The notes below the pieces were generated by a model, which had not been told where the DNA came from, did no database searches, and saw only the letters and a list, made by a program, of their open reading frames with translations. The position numbers and the translations under genes were made by a program. Positions 8,916-17,067 of a DNA stretch of 64,000 nt are shown here, piece by piece. Location: contig DCYG01000044.1 of the NCBI GenBank assembly GCA_002331025.1, forward strand, positions 74,092 through 138,091. Reading direction: 5' to 3'. Within the stretch, counting starts at the first letter, position 1. Each line of letters starts with the position of its first letter. The DNA is from Firmicutes bacterium UBA2116 (GTDB lineage: Bacteria; Bacillota; Clostridia; Tissierellales; Sedimentibacteraceae).

Positions 8916-9905
8916 TTATTGTAATAATTCGCTTCTTAATATTTCTGCTCTGTTTTTTTCTCTTTCCTTCGGGTTTAAATTGTTTCCGGTTTTCAAAGCA
9001 ATATTACTTGGCTGAATCATTGTCATAAGACGATAAATATCCATATCCTTGGATAGTTTAACAATATCCATCTCCTTGCCAAGCTTTAGTATGGATAAAA
9101 GCTTCATTGATTCTTCCACAGTCATTCTTCTTGCATTCGTCAGAAGACCGTAAGCTCTGTAAACCTCATCCTCTATTTCGTCAAAATTGTTCTTTTTAAG
9201 ATGCTCTCTTAATTTTACTTCCTTTTCGATTATCTGATTAACTATATGAGTTATTTTTTCAATCAATGTTTCCTCTCCCGTTCCCAAGGAACCTTGATTG
9301 GAAATTTGATAAAGATGCCCGATAGATTTGGTTCCTTCTCCGTATACTCCTCTTACTGCCACACCTAATTGAGACACTCCGTACAACAGTTTTTCAATCT
9401 GATTCGTAATAGAAAGTGCCGGAAGATGAACCATAACGGAAGCACGCATTCCGGTTCCTATATTTGTAGGGCATGAGGTTACATAACCTAATTCATTATC
9501 AAATGCATAATCAACAGATTCTTCTATTACATCATCAATCTTATTGCTTAAATCCCAACATTCCTTTAATGATAAACCGGGACTCAAAGTTTGAATTCTG
9601 ATATGGTCTTCTTCATTTAGCATAATTGAAACTTTTTTGTCCTTGCTCAGCAAAAATGCTGCTCTTTCCTTTTCAGCCAATGCGGGACTTATCAGATGAT
9701 TTTCCACTAATGCACTTTTTTCAATATTATTTAAGTTTTTCATATATGTTAATTCATAATTTAAATTTATTCTGTTGATTGCACTATTTACTTCAGAAAT
9801 AACCTTTTCTGCTTCCTCGGTCGTAATTTTTACAGGGAACTTATAATTTTTTAAGTTTCTGGCTAATCTGATGCGGCTTGTTACAACGATATCTCTATTA
9901 TCCAT
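8916..9905 (-). CDS. mcsB: McsB, protein arginine kinase
   Basis: ATP:guanido phosphotransferase-fold kinase that phosphorylates arginines on CtsR and on misfolded proteins, marking them for ClpCP. 329 residues, slightly shorter than Bacillus McsB. Seen: SRIRLARNLKNYKFP near the N terminus, the nucleotide-site motif TSCPTNIGTGMRASVMVHLP, and RGVYGEGTKSIGHLYQISNQ. GGGGGTGAAGG precedes the ATG. It lies 11-14 bp after mcsA within one operon and probably needs McsA for activation. Confidence 0.95.
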   Translation of the reverse strand: MDNRDIVVTSRIRLARNLKNYKFPVKITTEEAEKVISEVNSAINRINLNYELTYMKNLNNIEKSALVENHLISPALAEKERAAFLLSKDKKVSIMLNEEDHIRIQTLSPGLSLKECWDLSNKIDDVIEESVDYAFDNELGYVTSCPTNIGTGMRASVMVHLPALSITNQIEKLLYGVSQLGVAVRGVYGEGTKSIGHLYQISNQGSLGTGEETLIEKITHIVNQIIEKEVKLREHLKKNNFDEIEDEVYRAYGLLTNARRMTVEESMKLLSILKLGKEMDIVKLSKDMDIYRLMTMIQPSNIALKTGNNLNPKEREKNRAEILRSELLQ

Positions 9906-9919
9906 ATTACCTTCACCCC

Positions 9920-10408
9920 CTAAATATTAGCTTCCATCTCACGAATTTTGTCTCTTATTCTTGCTGCATTTTCATATTCTTCTTTTTCAATTGCAGACTT
10001 TAATTCAATTTTCAACTTTTCTATATCTTTTTGTATCCTGTAGCTTCCGCCCGCCCTTTTAGGTATTTTACCCATATGTGTTTCATAACCCTGTATGTTT
10101 TTTACAACAGGCATTACCCTCTGTTTAAATGTATCAATACAGTTGTTGCATCCGAATTTGCCTGTATTTCTGAATTCTTCATACGTCATACCGCACTTTG
10201 AACAAGTCATTGTGGGGATATAAGCAGAAGTATTATATGCATTGTTAAGCATTGCCGAAAACAAGTTTTCCATAGAAAAATTAGAGTTTAATACGGATTG
10301 ATTTTTCTTTGCACATTCTTCACACAAATGACTTTCCGTTTTATTTCCGTTTATAATCTGAGTTACATGAACTCTTGCTTCATTTTTTCCGCATTCATTG
10401 CATAACAT
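9920..10408 (-). CDS. mcsA: McsA, zinc-finger activator of McsB
   Basis: 162 residues with two clusters of CxxC pairs (CNECGKNEARVHVTQ...CEEC and CSKCG...CNNC) that bind zinc, and a C-terminal UVR motif (IEKLKIELKSAIEKEEYENAARIRD, roughly residues 127-155) shared with UvrB and ClpC. McsA stimulates the McsB kinase and helps relieve CtsR repression. An AGGAGGG ribosome site precedes the ATG. Second gene of the operon. Confidence 0.95.
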   Translation of the reverse strand: MLCNECGKNEARVHVTQIINGNKTESHLCEECAKKNQSVLNSNFSMENLFSAMLNNAYNTSAYIPTMTCSKCGMTYEEFRNTGKFGCNNCIDTFKQRVMPVVKNIQGYETHMGKIPKRAGGSYRIQKDIEKLKIELKSAIEKEEYENAARIRDKIREMEANI

Positions 10409-10431
10409 TTTTTTACCCTCCTGTATACTTA

Positions 10432-10896
10432 TTAATCATCGTCCACCGATATCAATATCATTTCCTTTAACAACGAAGCTCTTATCGTGTTTCTGTCATC
10501 ATAAGGTACGTTGTTTAAAGCCCTGTCACTTAGTATACTCTGCATGATTTTAAGCTCTCTGTTACTTATTATATCTCTTTCCTTCAGTGCCTTTAATACA
10601 TCAAGTGCTTTGTTCAGTGTAATATTGTCTCCTATGCTTTCATTAAGTATTTCCTTCAGTTCATCAATCGATGACTGGACTCTGAATATTCTTATATAGC
10701 CACCGCCACCTCTCCTGCTTTCAACTATATAGCCTCTGTCATTATTGAATCTTGTTGAAAGCACATAATTAATCTGCGAGGGCGAACAGTCAAATTGCTG
10801 TGCTAAAAAATTACGTTGAATATCAACAGCTCTGAAATTATTTGCCTCTATTAATTCTTTTATAAAACCTTCTATAATATCACTTAGATTTGACAT
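10432..10896 (-). CDS. ctsR: CtsR, class III stress repressor
   Basis: 154 residues; winged helix-turn-helix repressor of clp genes. The N-terminal part (SDIIEGFIKELIEAN, FDCSPSQINYVLSTRF, RGGGGYIRI) is the conserved CtsR DNA-binding region, including the glycine-rich wing that senses heat. The C-terminal region is the dimer/arginine-phosphorylation domain. First gene of ctsR-mcsA-mcsB-clpC and autoregulated through the operator immediately upstream. AAGGAAGTG precedes the ATG. Confidence 0.96.
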   Translation of the reverse strand: MSNLSDIIEGFIKELIEANNFRAVDIQRNFLAQQFDCSPSQINYVLSTRFNNDRGYIVESRRGGGGYIRIFRVQSSIDELKEILNESIGDNITLNKALDVLKALKERDIISNRELKIMQSILSDRALNNVPYDDRNTIRASLLKEMILISVDDD

Positions 10897-10913
10897 TTAT
10901 TCACTTCCTTTTG

Positions 10914-10979
10914 TTTGACTTTAACTTTGACTTTCTTTGACCTTTGTTTTTATTATACCACTCTTTTTTTAGATTTCAA
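10914..10979 (-). promoter_or_regulatory. Promoter with CtsR operator
   Basis: On the minus strand: -35 TTGAAA (10974-10979), 16-bp spacer, -10 TATAAT (10952-10957), then GGTCAAA-GAA-AGTCAAA (10926-10942), a full match to the CtsR heptad tandem RGTCAAA-NAN-RGTCAAA. A third heptad AGTCAAA lies at 10914-10920, 5 bp further on. The operator covers the expected transcription start, so bound CtsR would block initiation. Confidence 0.93.
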
Positions 10980-11108
10980 TAGTTATTTTTAATTTTTTTT
11001 TGGTTTATATTCAATAATATCTAAAAGTAAGTATATTAGAATAAATGTATTTTATTTTTCATTATAATATAGTATAATTTTTAAAAGTATTTGTTGAAGG
11101 AGTTTTTT

Positions 11109-12707
11109 ATGTCTGATAAGAACGCTCGCCCGAGTAAAAAAAGTATTTCACTTTCTCACGAAAGATGCAAAAAGTATGAAATTAGCTATAATCAAACATA
11201 TTCAAATAAAATACTTAACGAAAAGGAGCTCTTTCTTAAAATGGAAGATAGCAGAGAGCTTATTCTTGCCTCTGCACCGATTATGAATGAAATATATAAT
11301 TTTGTTAAAGGCTCTAATTTCTTTTCTATCCTTACAGATAATGAAGGCTGTATCCTTAATGTTATAGGTGATGAAGATATACTTACTGAGGCCTTTTCTT
11401 TCAAAATGATACCCGGTGCATATATGGACGAAAAAAGTATCGGAACCAATGCTATGGGAACTGCATTAGAAGAAAGGAGCCCAATACAGGTTTCCGGAAG
11501 TGAACATTTCATTAATGTTTATCATAGGTGGACATGTTCTGCATGTCCCATAAAAGATATGGATGGCAACATAATAGGAATTCTTGATCTGACAGGATAT
11601 AGTGAATCAGTTCACTCACACACGTTAGGTATGGTGGTAGCCGGGGCGAAAGCAATAGAAAATGAACTTATAGCAAATTATTATAAAGTTGAGTTGTCAA
11701 ACGAAAAGAAACTGCAAAAGAAAAGAAAAATGATTGACAAAATAAACAATGGCTATGCCATTTACACATTTGATAAAATCGTAGGACAAGATAAAAATTT
11801 CCTTAATGTAATTAATTATGCCAAGAAAATAGCTAACAGCCGTTCTAATATACTTATCATGGGCGAAAGCGGCACAGGAAAAGAGTTGTTTGCACAATCT
11901 ATTCATAATAGTTCCAATAGAGCATTAGCTCCTTTTATTGCTATAAACTGCGGTGCAATACCGATAAACCTTATAGAAGCTGAACTTTTTGGCTATGAGG
12001 AAGGATCATTTACAGGAGCTAAGGCAAAAGGAAATCCGGGAAAATTTGAAATAGCAGATGGAGGAACCGTATTTCTTGATGAAATTGGAGAAATGCCCCT
12101 TGATTTACAAACAAGATTATTGAGAGTTATTGAGGAGGGTACAATCAGCAGAATCGGCAGTTCAAAAGTAAATGTTGTTGATGTTCGTATAATTGCAGCC
12201 ACCAATAAAAATCTGATACAGGAGGTTGAAAACGGAACGTTCAGAAAGGATTTATTCTATAGGTTGAATGTACTTCCTCTTAGACTGCCCAGTCTAAGAG
12301 AAAGAAAAAATGATATAACCCTTCTTATAGAATATTTCATGGACAAGATCAGCAAAAAGCTTGACAAGAAAAAAGTACCTTTTTCAAGTGAATCTATTGA
12401 AAAGTTATCTTCATATGATTGGCCGGGCAACATAAGAGAACTGGAGAATTATATTGAGCTTGCAATAAACACAGAGGAATTACCTGATATTAGCAACCTG
12501 AAAATTAACAATTACGATAATATTGATGATATTATGACACGACCATCATCAATTAATTTATGCAGCTTAAGGGATTTAGAAAAGCAACATATTATTAACG
12601 TATTGAAAACCACAAACAATAACATAACCCAAGCAGCAAATATTTTAGCTGTTGGCAGAAATACATTATATAGAAAGATGAAAGAATACGAAATAACCGT
12701 TCCATAA
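11109..12707 (+). CDS. Sigma-54-dependent activator, AcoR-like (GAF-AAA+-Fis)
   Basis: About 532 residues in three domains. An N-terminal GAF-like sensor (about 60-190; MDEKSIGTNAMGTALEE and the Cys motif CSACPIKDMDG) resembles AcoR-type regulators. The central AAA+ domain has Walker A GESGTGKE, the sigma-54 contact loop as GSFTGA (a Ser variant of GAFTGA), and Walker B GGTVFLDEIGEM. A Fis-type helix-turn-helix ends the protein (LRDLEKQHIINVLKTTNNNITQAANILAVGRNTLYRKM). AAGGAG lies 6 nt before the ATG at 11109. It precedes the aldehyde oxidoreductase, whose upstream region has a -24/-12 promoter and two matching palindromes, so that gene is its probable target. The sensed molecule is unknown. 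Confidence 0.92.
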   Translation: MSDKNARPSKKSISLSHERCKKYEISYNQTYSNKILNEKELFLKMEDSRELILASAPIMNEIYNFVKGSNFFSILTDNEGCILNVIGDEDILTEAFSFKMIPGAYMDEKSIGTNAMGTALEERSPIQVSGSEHFINVYHRWTCSACPIKDMDGNIIGILDLTGYSESVHSHTLGMVVAGAKAIENELIANYYKVELSNEKKLQKKRKMIDKINNGYAIYTFDKIVGQDKNFLNVINYAKKIANSRSNILIMGESGTGKELFAQSIHNSSNRALAPFIAINCGAIPINLIEAELFGYEEGSFTGAKAKGNPGKFEIADGGTVFLDEIGEMPLDLQTRLLRVIEEGTISRIGSSKVNVVDVRIIAATNKNLIQEVENGTFRKDLFYRLNVLPLRLPSLRERKNDITLLIEYFMDKISKKLDKKKVPFSSESIEKLSSYDWPGNIRELENYIELAINTEELPDISNLKINNYDNIDDIMTRPSSINLCSLRDLEKQHIINVLKTTNNNITQAANILAVGRNTLYRKMKEYEITVP

Positions 12708-12715
12708 AGGTGCAC

Positions 12716-12766
12716 TGTTTCAAAACAGAACACCATAACGCAATAGCCTTGTTCCAATTTGGAACA
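12716..12766. promoter_or_regulatory. Two upstream activator sites for the sigma-54 regulator
   Basis: TGTTTCAAAACAGAACA (12716-12732) and TGTTCCAATTTGGAACA (12750-12766) are both 17 bp and share TGTTYCAA at one end and GAACA at the other, 12 of 17 positions being identical. Their starts are 34 bp apart. They lie roughly 60-110 bp upstream of the -24/-12 promoter, the usual position for activator binding. Assignment to the neighbouring activator is inference. Confidence 0.65.
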
Positions 12767-12774
12767 AGGCTATT
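12742..12774 (+). terminator. Long inverted repeat after the activator gene
   Basis: AATAGCCTTGTTCCAA (12742-12757) and its exact complement (12759-12774) are separated by a single T, giving a 16-bp stem ending in TTTTG. It may end the activator transcript and also contains the second activator site, so its role could be double. Confidence 0.55.
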
Positions 12775-12827
12775 TTGATGAACATAGTTATGCGACTAAT
12801 ACCAAGTGTTCTATTTAATAAAATTAA

Positions 12828-12844
12828 TTGGAATGCATCTTGCA
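12828..12844 (+). promoter_or_regulatory. Sigma-54 (-24/-12) promoter
   Basis: TTGGAATGCATCTTGCA has the invariant GG (12830-12831) and GC (12842-12843) separated by exactly 10 bases, as required for sigma-54, with a TTGC -12 box. It lies 30 bp before the aldehyde oxidoreductase start codon. Confidence 0.75.
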
Positions 12845-12873
12845 TATATGTAGTTAAATTAAAGGAGGTACAT

Positions 12874-14688
12874 ATGAACAATTATTTTGGATATCAGGGA
12901 GTTATACTCAGGGTCAATTTAAGCGACGGCAAGATAAGTAAAGAACCACTTAATTTAGAAGATGGAATGAAGTTTATCGGCGGAAGGGGTTTAGGAACTA
13001 AAATATTATTTGATGAAGTAGATCCTAAGGTTGATCCCCTAAGCATTGATAATAAGGTTATATTCGCTACAGGTCCGCTATCCGGAACAGCTACTCCCAC
13101 AGGCGGCAGATACATGGTCATTACAAAATCTCCTCTTACAGGTACTGTTGCATCTTCAAACTCAGGAGGATTTTGGGGAGCTGAGCTAAAGCTTGCAGGA
13201 TATGATGCCGTAATAATCGAAGGGAAATCCGAAAAACCTGTTTATCTCAATATAGCTGATGATATTGTAACCCTTGAAGACGCATCTGATATATGGGGTA
13301 AATTAGTAGATGAAACTACTACTACATTGGAAAATATCCACGGAGAAAAGGCGAGAATTGCAACTATCGGACCTGCAGGTGAAAAACTATCAAGGATATC
13401 GGGCGTTATGAACGAAAGAGGCCGTGCTGCAGGCAGATCAGGAGTCGGTGCGGTTTTAGGTTCTAAAAACTTTAAAGCTATTGTTGTTCGCGGAACCAAT
13501 AAAGTAAATATAAAAGAACCCGACAAGTTAAAAGGTGCTTTTTCAAGCAGTATGACTAAAATCAGAGAAAATGGTGTTACCGGTCAAGGATTACCGGCTT
13601 ACGGAACAGCCGTACTTGTAAATATAATCAACGAACATGGTGCTCTGCCTACAAATAATTTCCAAGAGTCGCACTTTGATCTTGCTGAAGCAATAAGCGG
13701 CGAAACTCTTGCTGAAAAATACTTAAAGAAAAAAGACCCATGTTACAGATGTCCAATAGGCTGCGGAAGATACTGCGAAGCTGATTATGCTAAGGGCGCG
13801 GGACCGGAATATGAAACAATCTGGGGTTATGGCTCAAACTGTGGCGTGTCTGACTTAGGCGCTATAATAAAGGCGAACTATTGGTGCAATGAATACGGAT
13901 TAGATACTATATCTGCCTCTACAACTATTGCAGCGGCAATGGAGCTATACCAGAAGGGATATATCAAAAAAGAAGATTTAGATGGCGGTCCCGAATTAGT
14001 CTGGGGTAATGCAGATGCTATAATTGAATGGACTAAAAGAATGGGAGAAGGAAATGGTCTCGGAGCTTTAATGGCAGAGGGCTCTTATAGGCTATGCGAA
14101 AGCTATGGGGTTCCCGAGCTTTCTATGAGTGTTAAGAAGCAAGAAATGCCTGCATACGATCCAAGGGGTATTCAAGGAATAGGATTAAACTATGCTACTT
14201 CCAACAGGGGTGGATGCCACGTAAGAGGTTATATGATTTCACCTGAAATATTAGGACTTCCACAGCCATTAGATAGATTTGCTACGGAAGGAAAGGCAGA
14301 ATGGACAAAAATATTCCAGGATTTTACTGCAGCAATTGACTCAGTCGGACTTTGCCTGTTTACTTCTTTTGCATTAGGAGCAGACGACTATGCTGATTTA
14401 TATAATGCCGTATGCGGAACAACCCTAAGCGGAAATGATTTTATCGAGCACGGTGAAAGAGTATGGAACTTAGAAAGGTTATTTAATTTAAAAGCAGGAA
14501 TAGATCCTTCTCAAGACACTTTACCTAAGAGGTTACTTGAAGATCCCATATCAAGCGGTCCTTCGAAGGGTTGGTTAAACAAATTGAACGAAACATTGCC
14601 TTTATATTATAAAGCGAGAGGATGGACCGAAAACGGCCTTCCTACCTATGAAAAGCTTGAATCCTTAGGTATAAAAGAATATAAATAG
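12874..14688 (+). CDS. Aldehyde:ferredoxin oxidoreductase family protein
   Basis: Tungsten-pterin enzyme family that oxidises aldehydes to acids with ferredoxin as electron acceptor, in the cytoplasm. 604 residues, normal length. Seen: N-terminal GYQGVILRVNLSDGKI, the pterin-binding GGRGLGTKILFDEVDP region, and the 4Fe-4S cysteines CYRCPIGCGRYC plus a later cysteine in VGLCLFTSF. AAAGGAGG lies 7 nt before the ATG at 12874; the longer open frame upstream has no ribosome site. The MoaD-like gene follows after 12 bp. A sigma-54 promoter and the adjacent activator suggest substrate-induced expression, perhaps in amino-acid fermentation where aldehydes arise from 2-oxoacids. Exact substrate unknown. 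Confidence 0.92.
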   Translation: MNNYFGYQGVILRVNLSDGKISKEPLNLEDGMKFIGGRGLGTKILFDEVDPKVDPLSIDNKVIFATGPLSGTATPTGGRYMVITKSPLTGTVASSNSGGFWGAELKLAGYDAVIIEGKSEKPVYLNIADDIVTLEDASDIWGKLVDETTTTLENIHGEKARIATIGPAGEKLSRISGVMNERGRAAGRSGVGAVLGSKNFKAIVVRGTNKVNIKEPDKLKGAFSSSMTKIRENGVTGQGLPAYGTAVLVNIINEHGALPTNNFQESHFDLAEAISGETLAEKYLKKKDPCYRCPIGCGRYCEADYAKGAGPEYETIWGYGSNCGVSDLGAIIKANYWCNEYGLDTISASTTIAAAMELYQKGYIKKEDLDGGPELVWGNADAIIEWTKRMGEGNGLGALMAEGSYRLCESYGVPELSMSVKKQEMPAYDPRGIQGIGLNYATSNRGGCHVRGYMISPEILGLPQPLDRFATEGKAEWTKIFQDFTAAIDSVGLCLFTSFALGADDYADLYNAVCGTTLSGNDFIEHGERVWNLERLFNLKAGIDPSQDTLPKRLLEDPISSGPSKGWLNKLNETLPLYYKARGWTENGLPTYEKLESLGIKEYK

Positions 14689-14700
14689 TCAGGAGTGCAA

Positions 14701-14925
14701 ATGAAGGTTACAATAAAGCTTTTTGCAACACTTCGTACAGGCAGAGGTAAAATATTAAAAAAAGAGTATCACGAAGGAACAATAATTAGAGATATAATTA
14801 AAGATTTAAACATTTACGAAAAAGATGTTGCAATTCTTCTGAAAAATGGTATAAGTACCAAAATGGATAATGAGCCCGCAGATGGTGATACTTTATCTAT
14901 ATTTCCACCAATAGGCGGAGGGTAA
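14701..14925 (+). CDS. MoaD/ThiS-like sulfur carrier
   Basis: 74-residue beta-grasp protein ending in PPIGGG, the diglycine tail that becomes a thiocarboxylate. Such proteins donate sulfur for the pterin dithiolene of molybdenum or tungsten cofactors. Located 12 bp after the oxidoreductase gene, it probably supports its cofactor. AGGAG at 14691-14695 sets the ATG at 14701 rather than the GTG at 14695. The extra third glycine is slightly unusual; processing or tolerance is unknown. Confidence 0.82.
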   Translation: MKVTIKLFATLRTGRGKILKKEYHEGTIIRDIIKDLNIYEKDVAILLKNGISTKMDNEPADGDTLSIFPPIGGG

Positions 14926-14933
14926 GATATATT

Positions 14934-14975
14934 AAGGCGGTTATTGAAAAATATTTTCAATAACCGCCTTTTTTA
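14934..14975 (+). terminator. Rho-independent terminator
   Basis: A 17-bp perfect stem (14934-14950 with 14954-14970) with a 3-nt loop is followed by a T run. It ends the aldehyde oxidoreductase/MoaD operon. The remaining stretch to 15242 is AT-rich and holds no gene I can support. Confidence 0.92.
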
Positions 14976-15242
14976 TACACTTAAGACATATTTTGCTTCG
15001 CTAGCTATAGAGTTATCTTTTCTAAAACATAACGATATTTATTTATAATTCCATTTTTAGTTTCGAAAATAAAGATTTAGCCAAAAACAAAAGTTTTTAA
15101 TTACATTTAGTTTGTATTTTTACAATATGTATTTATACAGTTGCTTAAATCGATAAATTGATGTATTATAGTATGTGTTAAGTTTATAATAATAACTAAA
15201 CGTTATGTAATTAACAATATATATAATAAAGGAGTATAACTA

Positions 15243-16838
15243 ATGAATAATAGTGTAATTAATAAAATCAATTTTGTTAATGAACCTGTGTTGAAATATG
15301 ATATAGGCAGTCCGGAAAGAATTGAGCTTGAAAAAGAGTTAAAAGCTATGAAAACATCTTTTGTAGACATTCCTGTCATAATAGGCGGAAAAGAAATACG
15401 AACAGGAAATAAGGGAGCCTGCATACTCCCTCACAATAAGAGTGTAGTAATCGGAGAATTCCACAAGGCTTCAAAAAAAGAAGTTGGGATGGCGGTTGAA
15501 GAAGCTTTAAAAGCTAAAAAAGGGTGGGAGAAAATGGACTGGCAGTCGAGAGCGGCAATTTTTTTAAGAGCTGCTGAACTATTATCAGGTCCCTGGAGAG
15601 CAAAGTTCAATGCTGCAACCATGCTTATTCAAAGTAAAACATATAAGCAGGCAGAAATTGATTCGGCATGTGAATTAGCCGATTTCTTCAGATATAATGC
15701 ATCCTGTTTACCTCAAATTTATGCCGAGCAGCCAATTTCTCCTGATAAAGTATGGAACAAGATGGAATACAGACCTCTTGAAGGTTTTGTATATGCGGTT
15801 ACTCCCTTTAACTTTACCGCAATAGCAGGTAATTTGCCATGTGCACCGGCAATGACAGGCAATGTTGTTGTATGGAAGCCGGCTTCGGTTGCCGTCTACA
15901 CAGCCTATATAATCTATCAATTGCTTAAGGAAGCAGGACTACCTGACGGAGTAATTAATTTTGTACCCGGCAATGCGGATGAAATCAGCGATGTAGTATT
16001 AAAAAATGAGCATTTAAGCGGAATACATTTTACAGGCTCAACAAAAGTATTCCATAATATGTGGACTGCAGTCGGTAATAATATATCAAATTATAGGAGT
16101 TTTCCAAGAATAGTTGGAGAAACAGGGGGAAAAGATTTTATAGTTGTTCACAATTCTGCCAATATACACTCTGCTTCACGCGGAATTATTGATGGAGCAT
16201 TTGAATATCAGGGACAAAAATGCTCTGCTGCTTCTCGTGTATATGTAGCAAAAAGTATATGGCCAAGCATAAAAGAAATAATAATAGAAAAAGCCGCCGA
16301 TATAAAAGTAGGCGATGTTGAAGAAATAGATACATTTATGGGTGCCGTAATAGATCAAAAATCATTTAACAATATAAAAAGTTATATTGATTATGCAAAG
16401 AATTCCGATGAAGCAGAAATCTTATTTGGCGGAAGTTACGATGACAGTAAAGGTTATTTTGTAGATCCTACAATAATATTAACGAAAAATCCGCATTTTA
16501 AAACTATGAAAGAGGAAATCTTCGGACCTGTGTTGACAATTTATGTTTATGATGATGATAAATTTGAAGAAACGCTTGATTTAGTTGACAGAACAACAAA
16601 TTACGGCTTGACCGGTGCAATATTTGCAAAAGACAGATACGCAATAAATGCAGCCGAAGAAAAATTAATCAATGCAGCCGGAAACTTCTACATCAATGAC
16701 AGGCCAACAGGTGCAGTTGTGGGACAGCAGCCCTTCGGAGGTGCAAGACAATCAGGAACCAACGACAAAGCCGGCTCAAAAATTAATCTTATGCGCTGGA
16801 TAAGCCCAAGGGTTGTAAAAGAAACCTTAGGTAACTAA
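15243..16838 (+). CDS. pruA: L-glutamate gamma-semialdehyde (P5C) dehydrogenase
   Basis: NAD-dependent aldehyde dehydrogenase that converts 1-pyrroline-5-carboxylate/glutamate semialdehyde to glutamate, the second step of proline or ornithine catabolism. 531 residues, as expected for the stand-alone PruA form. Seen: TPFNFTAIAGNLP cofactor region, HFTGSTKVF, catalytic Glu in VGETGGKDF and catalytic Cys in QGQKCSAASR, and PFGGARQSGTND near the C terminus. AAAGGAG lies 8 nt before the ATG. Single gene with its own terminator; no proline dehydrogenase is nearby, so the source of P5C is elsewhere. Confidence 0.92.
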   Translation: MNNSVINKINFVNEPVLKYDIGSPERIELEKELKAMKTSFVDIPVIIGGKEIRTGNKGACILPHNKSVVIGEFHKASKKEVGMAVEEALKAKKGWEKMDWQSRAAIFLRAAELLSGPWRAKFNAATMLIQSKTYKQAEIDSACELADFFRYNASCLPQIYAEQPISPDKVWNKMEYRPLEGFVYAVTPFNFTAIAGNLPCAPAMTGNVVVWKPASVAVYTAYIIYQLLKEAGLPDGVINFVPGNADEISDVVLKNEHLSGIHFTGSTKVFHNMWTAVGNNISNYRSFPRIVGETGGKDFIVVHNSANIHSASRGIIDGAFEYQGQKCSAASRVYVAKSIWPSIKEIIIEKAADIKVGDVEEIDTFMGAVIDQKSFNNIKSYIDYAKNSDEAEILFGGSYDDSKGYFVDPTIILTKNPHFKTMKEEIFGPVLTIYVYDDDKFEETLDLVDRTTNYGLTGAIFAKDRYAINAAEEKLINAAGNFYINDRPTGAVVGQQPFGGARQSGTNDKAGSKINLMRWISPRVVKETLGN

Positions 16839-16857
16839 ATAACTTTTTGTAACAAAC

Positions 16858-16892
16858 AACAGCAGAATTTTAAAGATTTCTGCTGTTTCTTT
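16858..16892 (+). terminator. Terminator after pruA
   Basis: AACAGCAGAA (16858-16867) pairs with TTCTGCTGTT (16878-16887) across a 10-nt loop, followed by TCTTTATCT. The U tract is modest. Confidence 0.7.
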
Positions 16893-16980
16893 ATCTGAAA
16901 AGTTGTTGTAAATACATTTGATTGTATGTTTTGTTTATTATTTTGTTAATTCATTTGTTAAATGTAAATTGTAAAAAAGC

Positions 16981-17009
16981 TTGTGCAAACGTATTTCTTA
17001 TTGTATAAT
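16981..17009 (+). promoter_or_regulatory. Sigma-A promoter of tnaA
   Basis: -35 TTGTGC (16981-16986), 17-bp spacer, -10 TATAAT (17004-17009), 59 bp before the start codon. The short leader contains no Trp codon, so no TnaC-like attenuator peptide is apparent. Confidence 0.75.
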
Positions 17010-17067
17010 TATTATGCGCACGGACCGCTATTCGAAAGAAGACCGGGGTGTTTTTAGGAGGAAAAAA

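Noticed and set aside
12775..12873. N-terminal extension of the aldehyde oxidoreductase
   Set aside because: The extension overlaps the sigma-54 promoter; the AGGAGG-preceded ATG at 12874 matches the family's start.
16981..17067. Possible TnaC-like leader peptide before tryptophanase
   Set aside because: The short open frame is in phase with tnaA, overlaps the promoter and has no Trp codon, so attenuation of the E. coli kind is not supported.
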